A stretch of DNA of 59,044 nucleotides from Acidimicrobiia bacterium (lineage in GTDB: Bacteria > Actinomycetota > Acidimicrobiia > Acidimicrobiales > Acidimicrobilacustridaceae). A program made the position numbers and the translations under genes. Shown one piece after another: positions 51,301 through 59,003 of this stretch. The notes under the pieces are model-generated. The model searched no databases, had not been told where the DNA came from, and saw only the letters and a list, made by a program, of their open reading frames with translations. The number at the start of each line of letters is the position of its first letter. Positions within the stretch are counted from its first letter, which is position 1. Where the stretch lies: contig JAFIEP010000001.1 of the NCBI GenBank assembly GCA_020832495.1, positions 1 through 59,044 on the forward strand. The letters are read 5' to 3'.

Positions 51301-53280
51301 TCAGTCATTGGCAGGCTTTCGATTCAGGCGGCGGAGGTGCCGGTTGAGGTCGTTGGCGACGCGGTCGTGGCGGGCGGCTTCGTTGGTCCAGCCGCGTGTG
51401 TTGGCATCGTCGCGCAGGGTCACGATGTCAGCGAGTTGTTCTTCGATGACGTCGACTCGTTCGGAGTCGGGGACGAAGTTGTCGCATTGTTCGCAGATGT
51501 TGGCGTAGTCGCATGCGCCGGCGATGGGGTCGCGTGAGCAGAAGCCGTGAGGGAGGCGGGTCTTGAGCATTTCGTCGTGGAGCCAGTCGACCTTGGCGGG
51601 AACTGCGGTCGTGGCGCCGGAGGGGATGACGTAGAGGGGTCGGCGGCCACGGACCTTGGTCATGGCGGTGTCGTAGGCGTCACGGATGGTCGGTGACGCG
51701 ACCTTCGCGTAGCGCAACGTCATCTCCGGGGTGACGTGGCCGAGCAGGGCCATGAGCGCGGGCAGGCTCATCCCGGCGTTGACGAGACTGGTTCCGAAGG
51801 TGTGCCGAAGCTGGTGCAGGGTGACTCGCATCGGTGTGCCCGATGGGTCGGTCAGGCCAGCGTCGGAGACGGCTTGTTTGAGGCCGACACGGAGGCGGTG
51901 TTGGCCGATGCGGCGGCCGCGTTCGCAGAACACGAAGTCGGCGTGGTGGCCGTCGCGTGGGTGCGGGATCGGCCGGTGAGGTCCCCGGTGTTGGATCCAC
52001 TCGTCGAACAGGGCGACGGTGTCGGGTTCGAGAGGGACTATGCGTTCGGTTCCGAGCTTGCCGACGGGGACTTTGAGCCAGCTGCCCCGGGCTTCGAAGT
52101 CGACGATGCAGCCGAGTTCGAGATCGAGTAGTTCGCCGACGCGTATGCCGGTCGCTCGGAGAAGGCCGATCCCGACGCGAGCGAACCGGTCCTCGAGTTG
52201 GGCGACGGCGTCCATCAGGTCTCGGTCGACCGCTGGCGGCAATGCTCGGGGCAGGGCGTCGGGCATTCGGGGGATGTCACCGAGAAAGAACAGACGTCGG
52301 GTGGGCGCGGTTCGCCAGCCCCACTCGGCGATGTCTTCGAAGAACACGCGCAGGTCGACGACGTCTTGGTGGAACACGGTCAACCCGACGGTCTTGCTTG
52401 CCCCGTTGGGGCCCCGCCAGGGGCGGGTGCGCGCCCATACGAGGAATGGTTCGATGTGACGGGTTCGGTCGAGTTGGTCGAGACGGGCCACGTCGGGGTG
52501 GTGTTCGCCGAGCCAGTCGCACAGCACACGGATGGCCTTGATCCGTCCCTGCCCGGTTGTTGGCCGCAAGGTCGTGGTGATCGTCTCCGCGTAGCGGACC
52601 ACATCCCGGCGGAGCCCTGGCTGGGCGATCTCGGCGGCGTGCTCAGCCGCAGTCCGAGCCCTGGGTCGAGGATCCTCGGGGGGTTGGTCGACGATTCGCT
52701 GTTGGAAGCACACCTGGCGCAGTCCCGCGCTGCGTTTCGCGAACCGGTCCGCTGTCGAGGCCGCCACATTCACCCGACTGGCTTCGATGATCGCTCGGTC
52801 GAAATCGTCGTCGGTCAACGCCGACAGGGGCTTGTCGAGCCACAAGCACAAGACCGGGGCCGTGTGGCGCACCACCTGGCGGCTCCAGTTCGCACTCCAG
52901 CCGAGCTCGGCCGCTGCCTCGGTCGCAGCGGTGACATCGGCCCGGTTGGCCAGCGTCCACCACACTCCGAGATCAACGCCTCCCGGTTTCGCGAGCAGCA
53001 GCTCGAGATCCACACGGATTCGGCGGTCGATGGCCAGCCACGTCAGGAATGGCCACGCTTTCAAGCGGTGAAGATCCTGGAGCCTTGCCGTTGTCGGGCG
53101 TTCATCAAGCCAGCGTTGCGGGTCGCCATGACGTTCCAGAAAACGACGGGCAGCAGTCCGGCGCTGCGACCGCTGCGCCAAGTTGACCGCGATCGCGTTG
53201 ACGAACGTCTCATAGTCCGCGAGCACATCACCGCTTCCACGCGGTTCGGCTTGGGCTGCCGCGATCGGGACGATACTCAC
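51301..53280 (-). CDS. Tyrosine recombinase, TnpB-like (large)
   Basis: A 659-residue recombinase like TnpB of Tn554. The catalytic domain has GLLRATGIRVGELLDLELG (first Arg), LHQLRHTFGTSLV (His-x-x-Arg) and LLGHVTPEMTLRYAKV (His/Trp position and Tyr). The N-terminal 280 residues are an all-helical DNA-binding part; the C-terminus has a likely zinc finger with Cys at GFCSRDPIAGACDYANICEQC, then a helical tail. GTG 53280 overlaps the end of the first recombinase by 4 nt. The frame extends upstream to 53559 but that part is the other gene's antisense-phase sequence. Confidence 0.85.
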   Translation of the reverse strand: MSIVPIAAAQAEPRGSGDVLADYETFVNAIAVNLAQRSQRRTAARRFLERHGDPQRWLDERPTTARLQDLHRLKAWPFLTWLAIDRRIRVDLELLLAKPGGVDLGVWWTLANRADVTAATEAAAELGWSANWSRQVVRHTAPVLCLWLDKPLSALTDDDFDRAIIEASRVNVAASTADRFAKRSAGLRQVCFQQRIVDQPPEDPRPRARTAAEHAAEIAQPGLRRDVVRYAETITTTLRPTTGQGRIKAIRVLCDWLGEHHPDVARLDQLDRTRHIEPFLVWARTRPWRGPNGASKTVGLTVFHQDVVDLRVFFEDIAEWGWRTAPTRRLFFLGDIPRMPDALPRALPPAVDRDLMDAVAQLEDRFARVGIGLLRATGIRVGELLDLELGCIVDFEARGSWLKVPVGKLGTERIVPLEPDTVALFDEWIQHRGPHRPIPHPRDGHHADFVFCERGRRIGQHRLRVGLKQAVSDAGLTDPSGTPMRVTLHQLRHTFGTSLVNAGMSLPALMALLGHVTPEMTLRYAKVASPTIRDAYDTAMTKVRGRRPLYVIPSGATTAVPAKVDWLHDEMLKTRLPHGFCSRDPIAGACDYANICEQCDNFVPDSERVDVIEEQLADIVTLRDDANTRGWTNEAARHDRVANDLNRHLRRLNRKPAND

Positions 53281-54326
53281 TGGCTGGCCTTCCTGGCTCG
53301 GGCCCACTCGGCCGCAATCACGTCCGGCGCCAAGTGCACGTACGCGGTGGTCGTCTCCACATGGGCGTGGCCCATCAACTCGCGCAGGACCAGCACGTCG
53401 ATGCCAGCCGCTGCGAGGTCGGTCCCGAAAGTGTGACGGAGCCGATGCGGTCGAACGCGCAGCGCCCCGGTCCTCGCTCGATGGGTTCGGAAGATCTTCC
53501 GGAGCCCGGCTTCGGTCATCGCGTGGCCCGCCGTCGGGCCACGCAGGACCACGAAGCATTCCGGCGTCGCCAGGCCCCTGGGTCGTTCCCGGTCCAGATA
53601 GGCACGGACCTCGGTGAAGAACGGCCGGTCAATCGGGACGGCCCTTGCCTTGTTGCCCTTGCCGACCACCGTGACCTGACGTCGACCCATATCGACATCG
53701 GTGAGGCGCAGGCCCCGAACCTCGCTAGCGCGCAGCCCGCCCAGCAGCATCGCCAACGTGATCGCCCGGTCCCGATGGGAGTTCAGATCCGCCAGGAACA
53801 CCTCGATGTCAGCGGCATCGACAGTCTCGGGCAGCGGGCGGTCCTGGCGAACCAGCCGAGCCGGACCCGGTGCTCGCCGACCGGCCACGTGACCCAATAA
53901 GCCGCTGCGGCGGGCCCGCAGTCCGCTCGATCGGCGCGGCGCCGGAACCGGGTTCTGGTCGACCAGACCGCACATCACCGCGTACTCAAACAGGCCGCGT
54001 GCCGCGGCGATACGTCGGTTCATCGTCGACGGTGCCGCTCCACGTGCCTTCCCGATCGACACGACGCGCTCGCCTGCAGTCGACTCCGGTCGGGCCTGCC
54101 ACTCCAGCCAATCGAAGAAATCGGTTGGAACCAGATCGGTCCAGTCGATCCCGACATCGGCGAGGAACCGGCCCAACGAGACCAGATCGAACGCGTAGCC
54201 ACGCACCGTCGCCGGTGAATAGTTCCTCGCTTCGAGATGAGCGAGCCAACGGTTGCCCACATCAACCAAAGCCGAGTCGCCATCGAGCCGATGAGCCCCA
54301 TCAACACAGGTCACGGACACGGCCAT
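53277..54326 (-). CDS. Tyrosine recombinase, TnpA-like (small)
   Basis: A 349-residue integrase-type protein like TnpA of Tn554. An N-terminal SAM-like core-binding domain (WLAHLEARNYSPATVRGYAFDLVSLGRFL) is followed by the catalytic domain: LLGGLRASEVRGLRL (Arg), VVGKGNKARAVPID (Lys), RPHRLRHTFGTDLA (His-x-x-Arg) and ELMGHAHVETTTAYVH (His, Tyr). All catalytic residues are visible. ATG 54326 has GGAGGAGG at the right distance; the frame is open to a TTG at 54371. Confidence 0.88.
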   Translation of the reverse strand: MAVSVTCVDGAHRLDGDSALVDVGNRWLAHLEARNYSPATVRGYAFDLVSLGRFLADVGIDWTDLVPTDFFDWLEWQARPESTAGERVVSIGKARGAAPSTMNRRIAAARGLFEYAVMCGLVDQNPVPAPRRSSGLRARRSGLLGHVAGRRAPGPARLVRQDRPLPETVDAADIEVFLADLNSHRDRAITLAMLLGGLRASEVRGLRLTDVDMGRRQVTVVGKGNKARAVPIDRPFFTEVRAYLDRERPRGLATPECFVVLRGPTAGHAMTEAGLRKIFRTHRARTGALRVRPHRLRHTFGTDLAAAGIDVLVLRELMGHAHVETTTAYVHLAPDVIAAEWARARKASQ

Positions 54327-54427
54327 CAGCGCCTCCTCCACCGCCGAGTCTTCAGCGCTCGAATCACCCAAGGGTGGACCCTCTCGGCCCTCCAGCCCGA
54401 GGTCAGCTCGAGGGCCGGTTAACGGGC

Positions 54428-54871
54428 AACCTGCTCGCCACGGTCCCCAAGACCCACACCGAGTTCGTCGCCGCCGCGTTCCGGTCGATCTTCGCGTTGG
54501 GCACCGCAGCTGAGGTCGACGCCCGCTGGGACGAGGTCGCGGCCACCATCGCCGAGCGGTTCCCCAAAGCCGCCGACTCGATGCGCGACGCCAAGACCGA
54601 CGTGCTGGCCTTCAACGCCTTCCCCAGGGCGCACTGGCGCAAGGTCTGGTCCAACAACCCGCTCGAACGGCTGAACAAGGAAGTGAAGCGCCGCTCGAAC
54701 GTGGTCGGGATCTTCCCCAACGACCGCGCCGCGATCCGCCTCATCGGCGCCGTGCTCGCCGACCAACACGACGAATGGGCCATCGCTCGGCGCTACCTGT
54801 CCGAAAGCTCCATGGCCCAGCTCGACGAACCGCGCGACACTGACCCCGACCAGCCCCAACTCACGGGCTGA
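54428..54871 (+). pseudogene. IS256-family transposase, 3' part
   Basis: Continues the transposase after the nested element: NLLATVPKTHTEFVAAAFRS, FPRAHWRKVWSNNPLERLNK (with the Glu of the DDE site) and VGIFPNDRAAIRLIGAVLADQHDEWAIARRYLSE, ending TGA at 54869-54871. In the same frame as the 5' part. No start codon of its own. Confidence 0.88.
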
Positions 54872-54888
54872 GCACACCGAGGATCACA

Positions 54889-54916
54889 CCTCAAACCCCA
54901 CCACCCCACGGGACTC
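54889..54916. repeat. Right inverted repeat of the IS256-type element
   Basis: 28 bp ending in GGGACTC, inverted copy of 50385-50412. Confidence 0.8.
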
Positions 54917-54920
54917 TGTC

Positions 54921-54928
54921 CCGCTGGC
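54921..54928. repeat. Right 8-bp target duplication of the IS256-type element
   Basis: CCGCTGGC, identical to 50373-50380. Confidence 0.8.
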
Positions 54929-55422
54929 TGACTGAGCGCTGTCGAGGCGCCAGTCAGTCGGCGCTGGGCCACCTGACCGATACGTGGTCGTCCAGACTGG
55001 ACCCGACGGCTGCCTGCAGTTCTTGTTCGTGGATCCCCCCTGTGAGCTGGGCAGGCGCGAGGCTCCAGTGCGAGCTGTCGGTGCCGTCTCTGGGCGTCAT
55101 GGGCTTTCGTCAAGGCCGGCTCGTGTCCTTCTTGGCTTGCCTGGTCGCAGTCGCCATCCCCGCGGGTTCATGCTCGTTTGGCGGCGGTCGAGACGAAGTG
55201 AACGGGCGCTTCGCGTTTCTTCGGGGTGTGGTGGTGGCGAACTCGATGTCGTCGGGGCGGAGCCTGTTGACGAGGTCCTCGCGCACCAGGTCGCCGAGTT
55301 CACCGCCCGCCTCGACTGGCTCCCGCAACGCCCACCGCGCGCCGTCGACGATGGCCTCGGCCTCGGCTTGTGATCGCCGGGGCGGCCGGGCCGCTTTCAG
55401 GGGCCTGCCCGACGCTGGGGTC
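54929..55422. other. Intergenic stretch with a possible gene remnant on minus
   Basis: No complete gene is convincing. On the minus strand about 55230-55400 has strong G/C at third positions and protein-like sequence (VDGARWALREPVEAGGELGD, LVREDLVNRLRPDDIEF), as if the tail of a lost gene. Near 54920-54960 lie imperfect inverted copies of GACTG/CAGTC. The rest holds nothing I can name. Confidence 0.35.
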
Positions 55423-55752
55423 ATGTCCGTCACCGTTGATCTGCCCCCGGCCACGCTGCGCCGCCTCGAGGCCGAAGCGGCCCGCCGGGGGGTCGGGATC
55501 GACGTCGTGATGACCGGGCTCGCCGGGGCCCTCCCCGCCGAAGACACCGGCGAGGTGCCGGCCCGCCGCCGTAGGCTCGCCATTGCCGGCATCGGCGCAT
55601 CCGGTGGACAACGCGGCCGAGCCGCAGACGCGCGGACGAGCTGCTCGCCGGCGGCTTCGGCCGCTGCTGAGCCTCGCGGCGTGCTGATCGTCGACACCGG
55701 CCCGGTCGTCGCCGTCACCGAGGCCAACGACCCCGATGAGCTCTACACTTGA
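55423..55752 (+). pseudogene. Decayed vapB-vapC pair, frameshifted and truncated
   Basis: ATG 55423 opens a VapB-like antitoxin (VTVDLPPATLRRLEAEAARRGV; LAIAGIGASGG), parallel to the intact VapB at 55757. Near 55630 the frame shifts: the expected tail ADELLAGGFGR with its stop (TGA 55668-55670) is only found in another frame. Then GTG 55681 opens the toxin (VLIVDTGPVVAVTEANDPDE), which stops after 23 codons at 55752. In the actual frame the antitoxin reads into the toxin start as one fused product. I judge both genes dead. Confidence 0.7.
55744..55749 (+). promoter_or_regulatory. -10 element TACACT of vapBC
   Basis: TACACT, 7 nt before ATG 55757, overlapping the last codons of the truncated upstream toxin. 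Confidence 0.45.
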
Positions 55753-55756
55753 GGCC

Positions 55757-55984
55757 ATGACCACCGTGGAGATCCCCACCGAGGCGGCCCAGCGACTCGC
55801 CTCTGAAGCTGATCGCCGCGGGATCACCGTCGAGGCGCTCCTTGTGGAGCTGGCCGCCGGGCTCGCTGAGACCACCACCGCGACCAAGCGCCGCAAGCTG
55901 ACCTTTGCCGGTGTCGCCGCCTCTGGTGGCGACAAGCCCGCCCGGCATGCCGACCGGTGGCTGGCTGAGGGCTTCGGCGACTGA
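55757..55984 (+). CDS. VapB-type antitoxin
   Basis: A 75-residue antitoxin. The N-terminal part (TTVEIPTEAAQRLASEADRRGITVEALLVELAAGL) is a ribbon-helix-helix-like DNA-binding region; the C-terminal part (KRRKLTFAGVAASGGDKPARHADRWLAEGFGD) is the toxin-binding tail typical of actinobacterial VapB proteins. It should bind the VapC toxin and repress the operon. The toxin start is 6 nt after its stop. Confidence 0.8.
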   Translation: MTTVEIPTEAAQRLASEADRRGITVEALLVELAAGLAETTTATKRRKLTFAGVAASGGDKPARHADRWLAEGFGD

Positions 55985-55990
55985 TCCGGC

Positions 55991-56407
55991 GTGCTGATCG
56001 TCGACTGCGGCCCGCTGGTGGCCACCGCGGACCGTGACGACCCCGACCACGACGCCTGCACCCAACTCCTCGAGTCCGACACCGGCGGGTTGGTCACCAC
56101 CGCGATGGTGATCGCCGAAGCCGCCTACCTGATCGCGCGCCGCGGCGGTCCCGCCGCTGAAGCAGCGCTCTACCGGTCGATCATCAACGGCGAGATGACC
56201 GTTGAACCGCTCGGCCGTTCTGACTGGGTTCGCATCGCCGAGCTCGTCGACACCTACAGCGATCTGGGCTTGGGCGGCACCGACGCCAGCGTCATCGCCG
56301 TCGCCGAACGCCTCGACGTCGCCACCGTCGCCACCTTGGATCGGCGCCACTTCACCGTCGTGCGCCCCGCGAACTGCGACGCGTTCCAACTCCTCCCTCA
56401 GCACTGA
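55991..56407 (+). CDS. VapC-type PIN-domain toxin
   Basis: A 138-residue PIN-domain ribonuclease. The acidic site is complete: VLIVDCGPLVA (first Asp), MVIAEAAYLIARRGG (Glu), LGLGGTDASVIAVAERL (Asp) and VATLDRRHFTVV (last Asp). VapC proteins cut particular RNAs, often tRNA or 23S rRNA; the target cannot be read here. GTG 55991. Intact partner of the VapB before it. Confidence 0.85.
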   Translation: MLIVDCGPLVATADRDDPDHDACTQLLESDTGGLVTTAMVIAEAAYLIARRGGPAAEAALYRSIINGEMTVEPLGRSDWVRIAELVDTYSDLGLGGTDASVIAVAERLDVATVATLDRRHFTVVRPANCDAFQLLPQH

Positions 56408-57040
56408 TCGCCCGCGCCTCCCGCCACCCCGACGGCCACAGCGGCCTCTACAGGCCACACAGCAGCCGTGTCCACACCCGATCCGGCCGACAGCGCGATG
56501 CCCGACGTCAACGGGCGCCGAGTGAGAGACCGGTCAGGTGACCGTGCTGGCGAGCGGCGACCCGCATCGCGCTGAGGTTGGTGACCGCCGCGCGCGCCAT
56601 CGGGCAGCGAACCGCCGAGGGCAGAAACACGCGTCAGCGCGGGGAGCCCGCTGCGGGGCCCCGCGTCGAGATCACAGCAGTGTGTTTCACCAGTTCACGT
56701 CGGGTTTCCGGCCGGCCACGGCGGGAGTCGGTGGTGGTGGCAAGAGTTACAACAATCTGATCACTGGCCAGTCTGCGTTGCTTCTGGCGGGGAGCGTCAC
56801 GGCGGGAACGTGTCCGTCCTCGGTGGCGTGGCTGACCGTCTGCTCGAGGGTTGTCCGCAGTTCGTGGTTCGCGAGCAGTCCCAGTACCTCCACGGGTGTT
56901 GGCATGGCCATCACGAGGGCCGTCGGCGAGGCGGGCTGCGGTGAGTCACTCGATGTCGGCGAAGGACGTGTGATCCATCGGCACGTCGCCACTGTCGCGA
57001 GCCTCAGCGGCAGAACCTGGCATTCGAACGGCTTCTCGGC
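56408..57040. other. Intergenic stretch without a clear gene
   Basis: 633 bp between the vapBC and parDE pairs. Codon bias is weak in all frames. The only item that looks at all protein-like is a 54-residue minus-strand frame at 56747-56911. I see no IS ends, no large repeats and no tRNA. Confidence 0.4.
56747..56911 (-). CDS. Doubtful small ORF
   Basis: 54 residues (MAMPTPVEVLGLLANHELRT at the start), moderately G/C at third positions, no ribosome-binding site and no family recognised. It may be the remnant of a lost gene of the accessory region. Confidence 0.2.
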   Translation of the reverse strand: MAMPTPVEVLGLLANHELRTTLEQTVSHATEDGHVPAVTLPARSNADWPVIRLL

Positions 57041-57361
57041 TCAGGTGGGCGACTCGGCGGTCAGGAACGACGGGATGTCGCGTCGGGCGTGGAGGACTCG
57101 CCAGATGTCGATGCGGTCGTCGTCAGGCACGTAGAACACGAGGTAGGGAAAGCGCTGGAGGGGCCAGCTCCTCAGATCTGGGATGTCGAGTTCGAAGGCG
57201 AACCGAAGTAAGCCGATCAGCGGGTCGTCGCAGAGGTGGGTGGTCGCAGCCTCGAGCGCATCGATGAAGTCGAGCGCCGTTCCGGGGCCTGCTTCGCTCC
57301 GGTAGTAGGCCACCGCCTCCTCGATGTCGTGCTCTGCGACGGCGCGAAGTTGGGCATGCAC
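57041..57361 (-). CDS. ParE/RelE-family toxin
   Basis: A 106-residue toxin of the ParE/RelE fold. The helical hairpin AEHDIEEAVAYYRSEAGPGTALDFIDALEAA and the strands WPLQRFPYLVFYVPDDDRIDIWRVLHARRDIP are the ParE pattern, ending with the usual HARRD(I/P) segment. ParE toxins block DNA gyrase, RelE toxins cut mRNA; the RDIPSFL end suits ParE. Encoded 10 nt after the antitoxin. Confidence 0.85.
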   Translation of the reverse strand: MHAQLRAVAEHDIEEAVAYYRSEAGPGTALDFIDALEAATTHLCDDPLIGLLRFAFELDIPDLRSWPLQRFPYLVFYVPDDDRIDIWRVLHARRDIPSFLTAESPT

Positions 57362-57371
57362 GAGCCCGAGC

Positions 57372-57599
57372 TCAGCTCGTGGCTCGGTCTCGGAGCGAGG
57401 CGAAGTACGCGGCGTCGGCTGTGGCGGTGACCGGGGCTCGAGCTCCTTCGAGGAGGGCGGCTCGAAGCTCTCGGCGGTCGCGGTCGCGGCTGATCAGCTC
57501 GCGGACGTACTCGCTGGTGGACCCGAAGTTGCCCTCGTTGACTTGGTCGTCGACGAAGGCGCGGAGCTCGTCGGGGAGCGAGACGTTCATCGTGGTCAT
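57372..57599 (-). CDS. ParD-family antitoxin
   Basis: A 75-residue antitoxin. MNVSLPDELRAFVDDQVNEG is the ribbon-helix-helix DNA-binding part and GSTSEYVRELISRDRDRRELRAALLEGA the ParD-typical helices; the tail binds the toxin. I chose ATG 57599 since TACGAT lies 7 nt upstream; an earlier in-frame ATG (57608) would put the hexamer inside the message. ParD dimers usually repress their own promoter. Confidence 0.85.
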   Translation of the reverse strand: MTTMNVSLPDELRAFVDDQVNEGNFGSTSEYVRELISRDRDRRELRAALLEGARAPVTATADAAYFASLRDRATS

Positions 57600-57606
57600 G
57601 GCGTTC

Positions 57607-57612
57607 ATCGTA
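57607..57612 (-). promoter_or_regulatory. -10 element TACGAT of parDE, leaderless start
   Basis: On the minus strand TACGAT is followed by 7 nt and ATG 57599. Confidence 0.5.
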
Positions 57613-57618
57613 GCGTCC

Positions 57619-57633
57619 TGGCAAGCTTTGCCA
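57619..57633. promoter_or_regulatory. Probable ParD operator palindrome
   Basis: TGGCAA-GCT-TTGCCA, two perfect 6-bp arms with a 3-bp centre, 7 bp upstream of the parDE -10 element. The position, over the spacer and -35 region, suits autorepression by the ribbon-helix-helix antitoxin. Confidence 0.5.
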
Positions 57634-57890
57634 ACGGGTGGACGACCCAGTCGAACAAGTGCTCCTTTCAGATTCGCTCTTCCCGCCGCTGAGGTCGTCA
57701 TGCACAGGGTTCGAGATCTGTCCTACAAGGACCACTCGGGTCAGAGCGTTGAGGCCGAGCCAGCCGGTCATTGTCGTGGGTCGGCCGGACCTTCACCGGA
57801 GGCTCAACTGACCCACGGATCCGCTCCTCGCAGGAAAGCTCCGGGGGTTCCCCGATGTAGCGGTGTGGTCCGAACGGGGATGCTCGCCGC

Positions 57891-59003
57891 ATGGACACCC
57901 ATGCTGGAACCGCCGCCACCGACCCGCCCACCGATGTTGCCGCTCCGACCGCGGCGCGCCGCACCGCGCCGGACCCACGCCGACGACGTCAGCGACGTCT
58001 GGTGTGGGTACCCCTGGCATTCGTCGCCGTGGTGCTGTTCCTGGCGGCCTGCGAACGATTGCAGGATGCGCAGGGCGTGGCGGCCGGCGGGGACCACACC
58101 TGCGTGCTGACGTCGGAGGGCGCGGTGATCTGCAGCGGCGCCGGGGAGTCCGGACAGCTCGGTGACGGCTCGACCGTCGATGCCAACCGCCCGGTCGAGG
58201 TCATCGAGGCCGGAGCCGGACCGCTGACCGACGCCACGGCGGTGGCGGCTGGCGCGACCCACAGTTGCGCGGTGCGCGGCGGCACCGTGTCCTGCTGGGG
58301 CGCTGGATCACTCGGCCAGATCGGTGACGGCAGCTTCACCCAGCGCACGAGGGCCACGCCGGCATCGGCGTTGGGGCTGGTCGACGCCACCACCATCACG
58401 GCGGGCGCCAACCACACGTGCGTCCTCCTTGCGGACGCCACCGTGTCGTGTTGGGGTGATGATGCTGCGGGTCAGACGGGTAGCGGCACCCCGGGTGGCA
58501 CGACCGCCCAGCCGACGCCGGTTGCTGGCCTTGCCGGTGTCACGGCCGTTGCTGCGGGCGCCAACCACACCTGTGCGTTGTTGGCTGATGCGACGGTGTC
58601 GTGCTGGGGTGATGATGCTGCGGGTCAGACCGGGAGCGGTACGCCAGGCGGTACCACTGAGCAGCCGGCCGTGGTTGCCGGGCTCAGCGGGGTGGTGGCG
58701 ATCGCGGCGGGCGCCAACCACACCTGCGCCCTGCTCGACACTGCGGCGGTGTCGTGCTGGGGTGACAACGCTGCGGGCCAGACCGGCACCGGCTCGCCGG
58801 GTGGCGTCACTGCCGAGCCGACCGTGGTGGGCGGTCTGAGCAGCGCGGCGGCGCTGGCCGCGGGCGCCAACCATACCTGTGCCACCCAGGCGGACGGCCA
58901 AGCCCGGTGCTGGGGTGACGACACCCGAGGACAACTCGGCGTGGGCGTCACCGAGCCGCAGAACCAGGCTTCTCCCCGGATAGTGCCCGACTCGAGCCTG
59001 TAA
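57891..59003 (+). CDS. RCC1-repeat lipoprotein
   Basis: A 370-residue exported protein: a basic N-terminus, a hydrophobic stretch (VWVPLAFVAVVLFLAAC) with a lipobox Cys at about residue 54, and six RCC1-like units of about 51 residues, each carrying A-x-G-A-N-H-T-C-x-L and V-S-C-W-G-x-x-x-x-G-Q. These build a beta propeller (usually seven blades), with paired cysteines per blade that may form disulfides outside the cell. The function is unknown; such proteins often bind partners at the cell surface. ATG 57891. Confidence 0.85.
   Translation: MDTHAGTAATDPPTDVAAPTAARRTAPDPRRRRQRRLVWVPLAFVAVVLFLAACERLQDAQGVAAGGDHTCVLTSEGAVICSGAGESGQLGDGSTVDANRPVEVIEAGAGPLTDATAVAAGATHSCAVRGGTVSCWGAGSLGQIGDGSFTQRTRATPASALGLVDATTITAGANHTCVLLADATVSCWGDDAAGQTGSGTPGGTTAQPTPVAGLAGVTAVAAGANHTCALLADATVSCWGDDAAGQTGSGTPGGTTEQPAVVAGLSGVVAIAAGANHTCALLDTAAVSCWGDNAAGQTGTGSPGGVTAEPTVVGGLSSAAALAAGANHTCATQADGQARCWGDDTRGQLGVGVTEPQNQASPRIVPDSSL
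58251..58910 (+). repeat. Coding tandem repeat, 153-bp period
   Basis: The GGCGC of the A-G-A-x-H motif recurs at 58251, 58404, 58557, 58710 and 58863, exactly 153 bp (51 codons) apart. The units at 58404 and 58557 are the closest, sharing long identical stretches such as TGGGGTGATGATGCTGCGGG. Confidence 0.85.

Larger units (their letters stand above)
51270..54423. mobile_element. Nested two-recombinase transposon (Tn554/BIM-like)
   Basis: About 3.15 kb inserted inside the IS256 transposase gene. The ends are imperfect inverted repeats: TTGACCGGCCCTCG at 51270-51283 against TTAACCGGCCCTCG read inward from 54422 (13 of 14 match). The bases GCA appear at both junctions (51267-51269 and 54426-54428), so a 3-bp duplication or a crossover core is possible. 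It carries only two tyrosine recombinases, on the minus strand, in overlapping frames; no cargo and no tnpC-like gene. Confidence 0.75.
50381..54920. mobile_element. IS256-family insertion sequence, interrupted by a second transposon
   Basis: The element is bounded by the CCGCTGGC duplication. Its terminal inverted repeats start 4 bp in: GAGTCCCCTGGCGTGGTGGG at 50385 and the inverted copy ending at 54916; 25 of 28 positions match. Without the nested 3.15-kb insertion the IS would be about 1,387 bp, normal for IS256. It carries one transposase gene, split by the insertion, so it is no longer self-mobile. Intact ends and duplication indicate a fairly recent arrival in this intergenic spot. Confidence 0.88.

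Noticed and set aside
51301-53559. 752-codon version of the large recombinase
   Set aside because: The first 93 codons overlap the small recombinase in another frame; GTG 53280 in a GTGA overlap is the expected start.
54929-55422. Plus-strand frame from 55042 with a lipobox-like AGSC
   Set aside because: Codon bias is poor, the following sequence becomes Ser/Arg-rich and the opposite strand looks more coding.
58251-58910. Possible noncoding tandem array
   Set aside because: The period is a multiple of three and it encodes RCC1-type units in a continuous frame.
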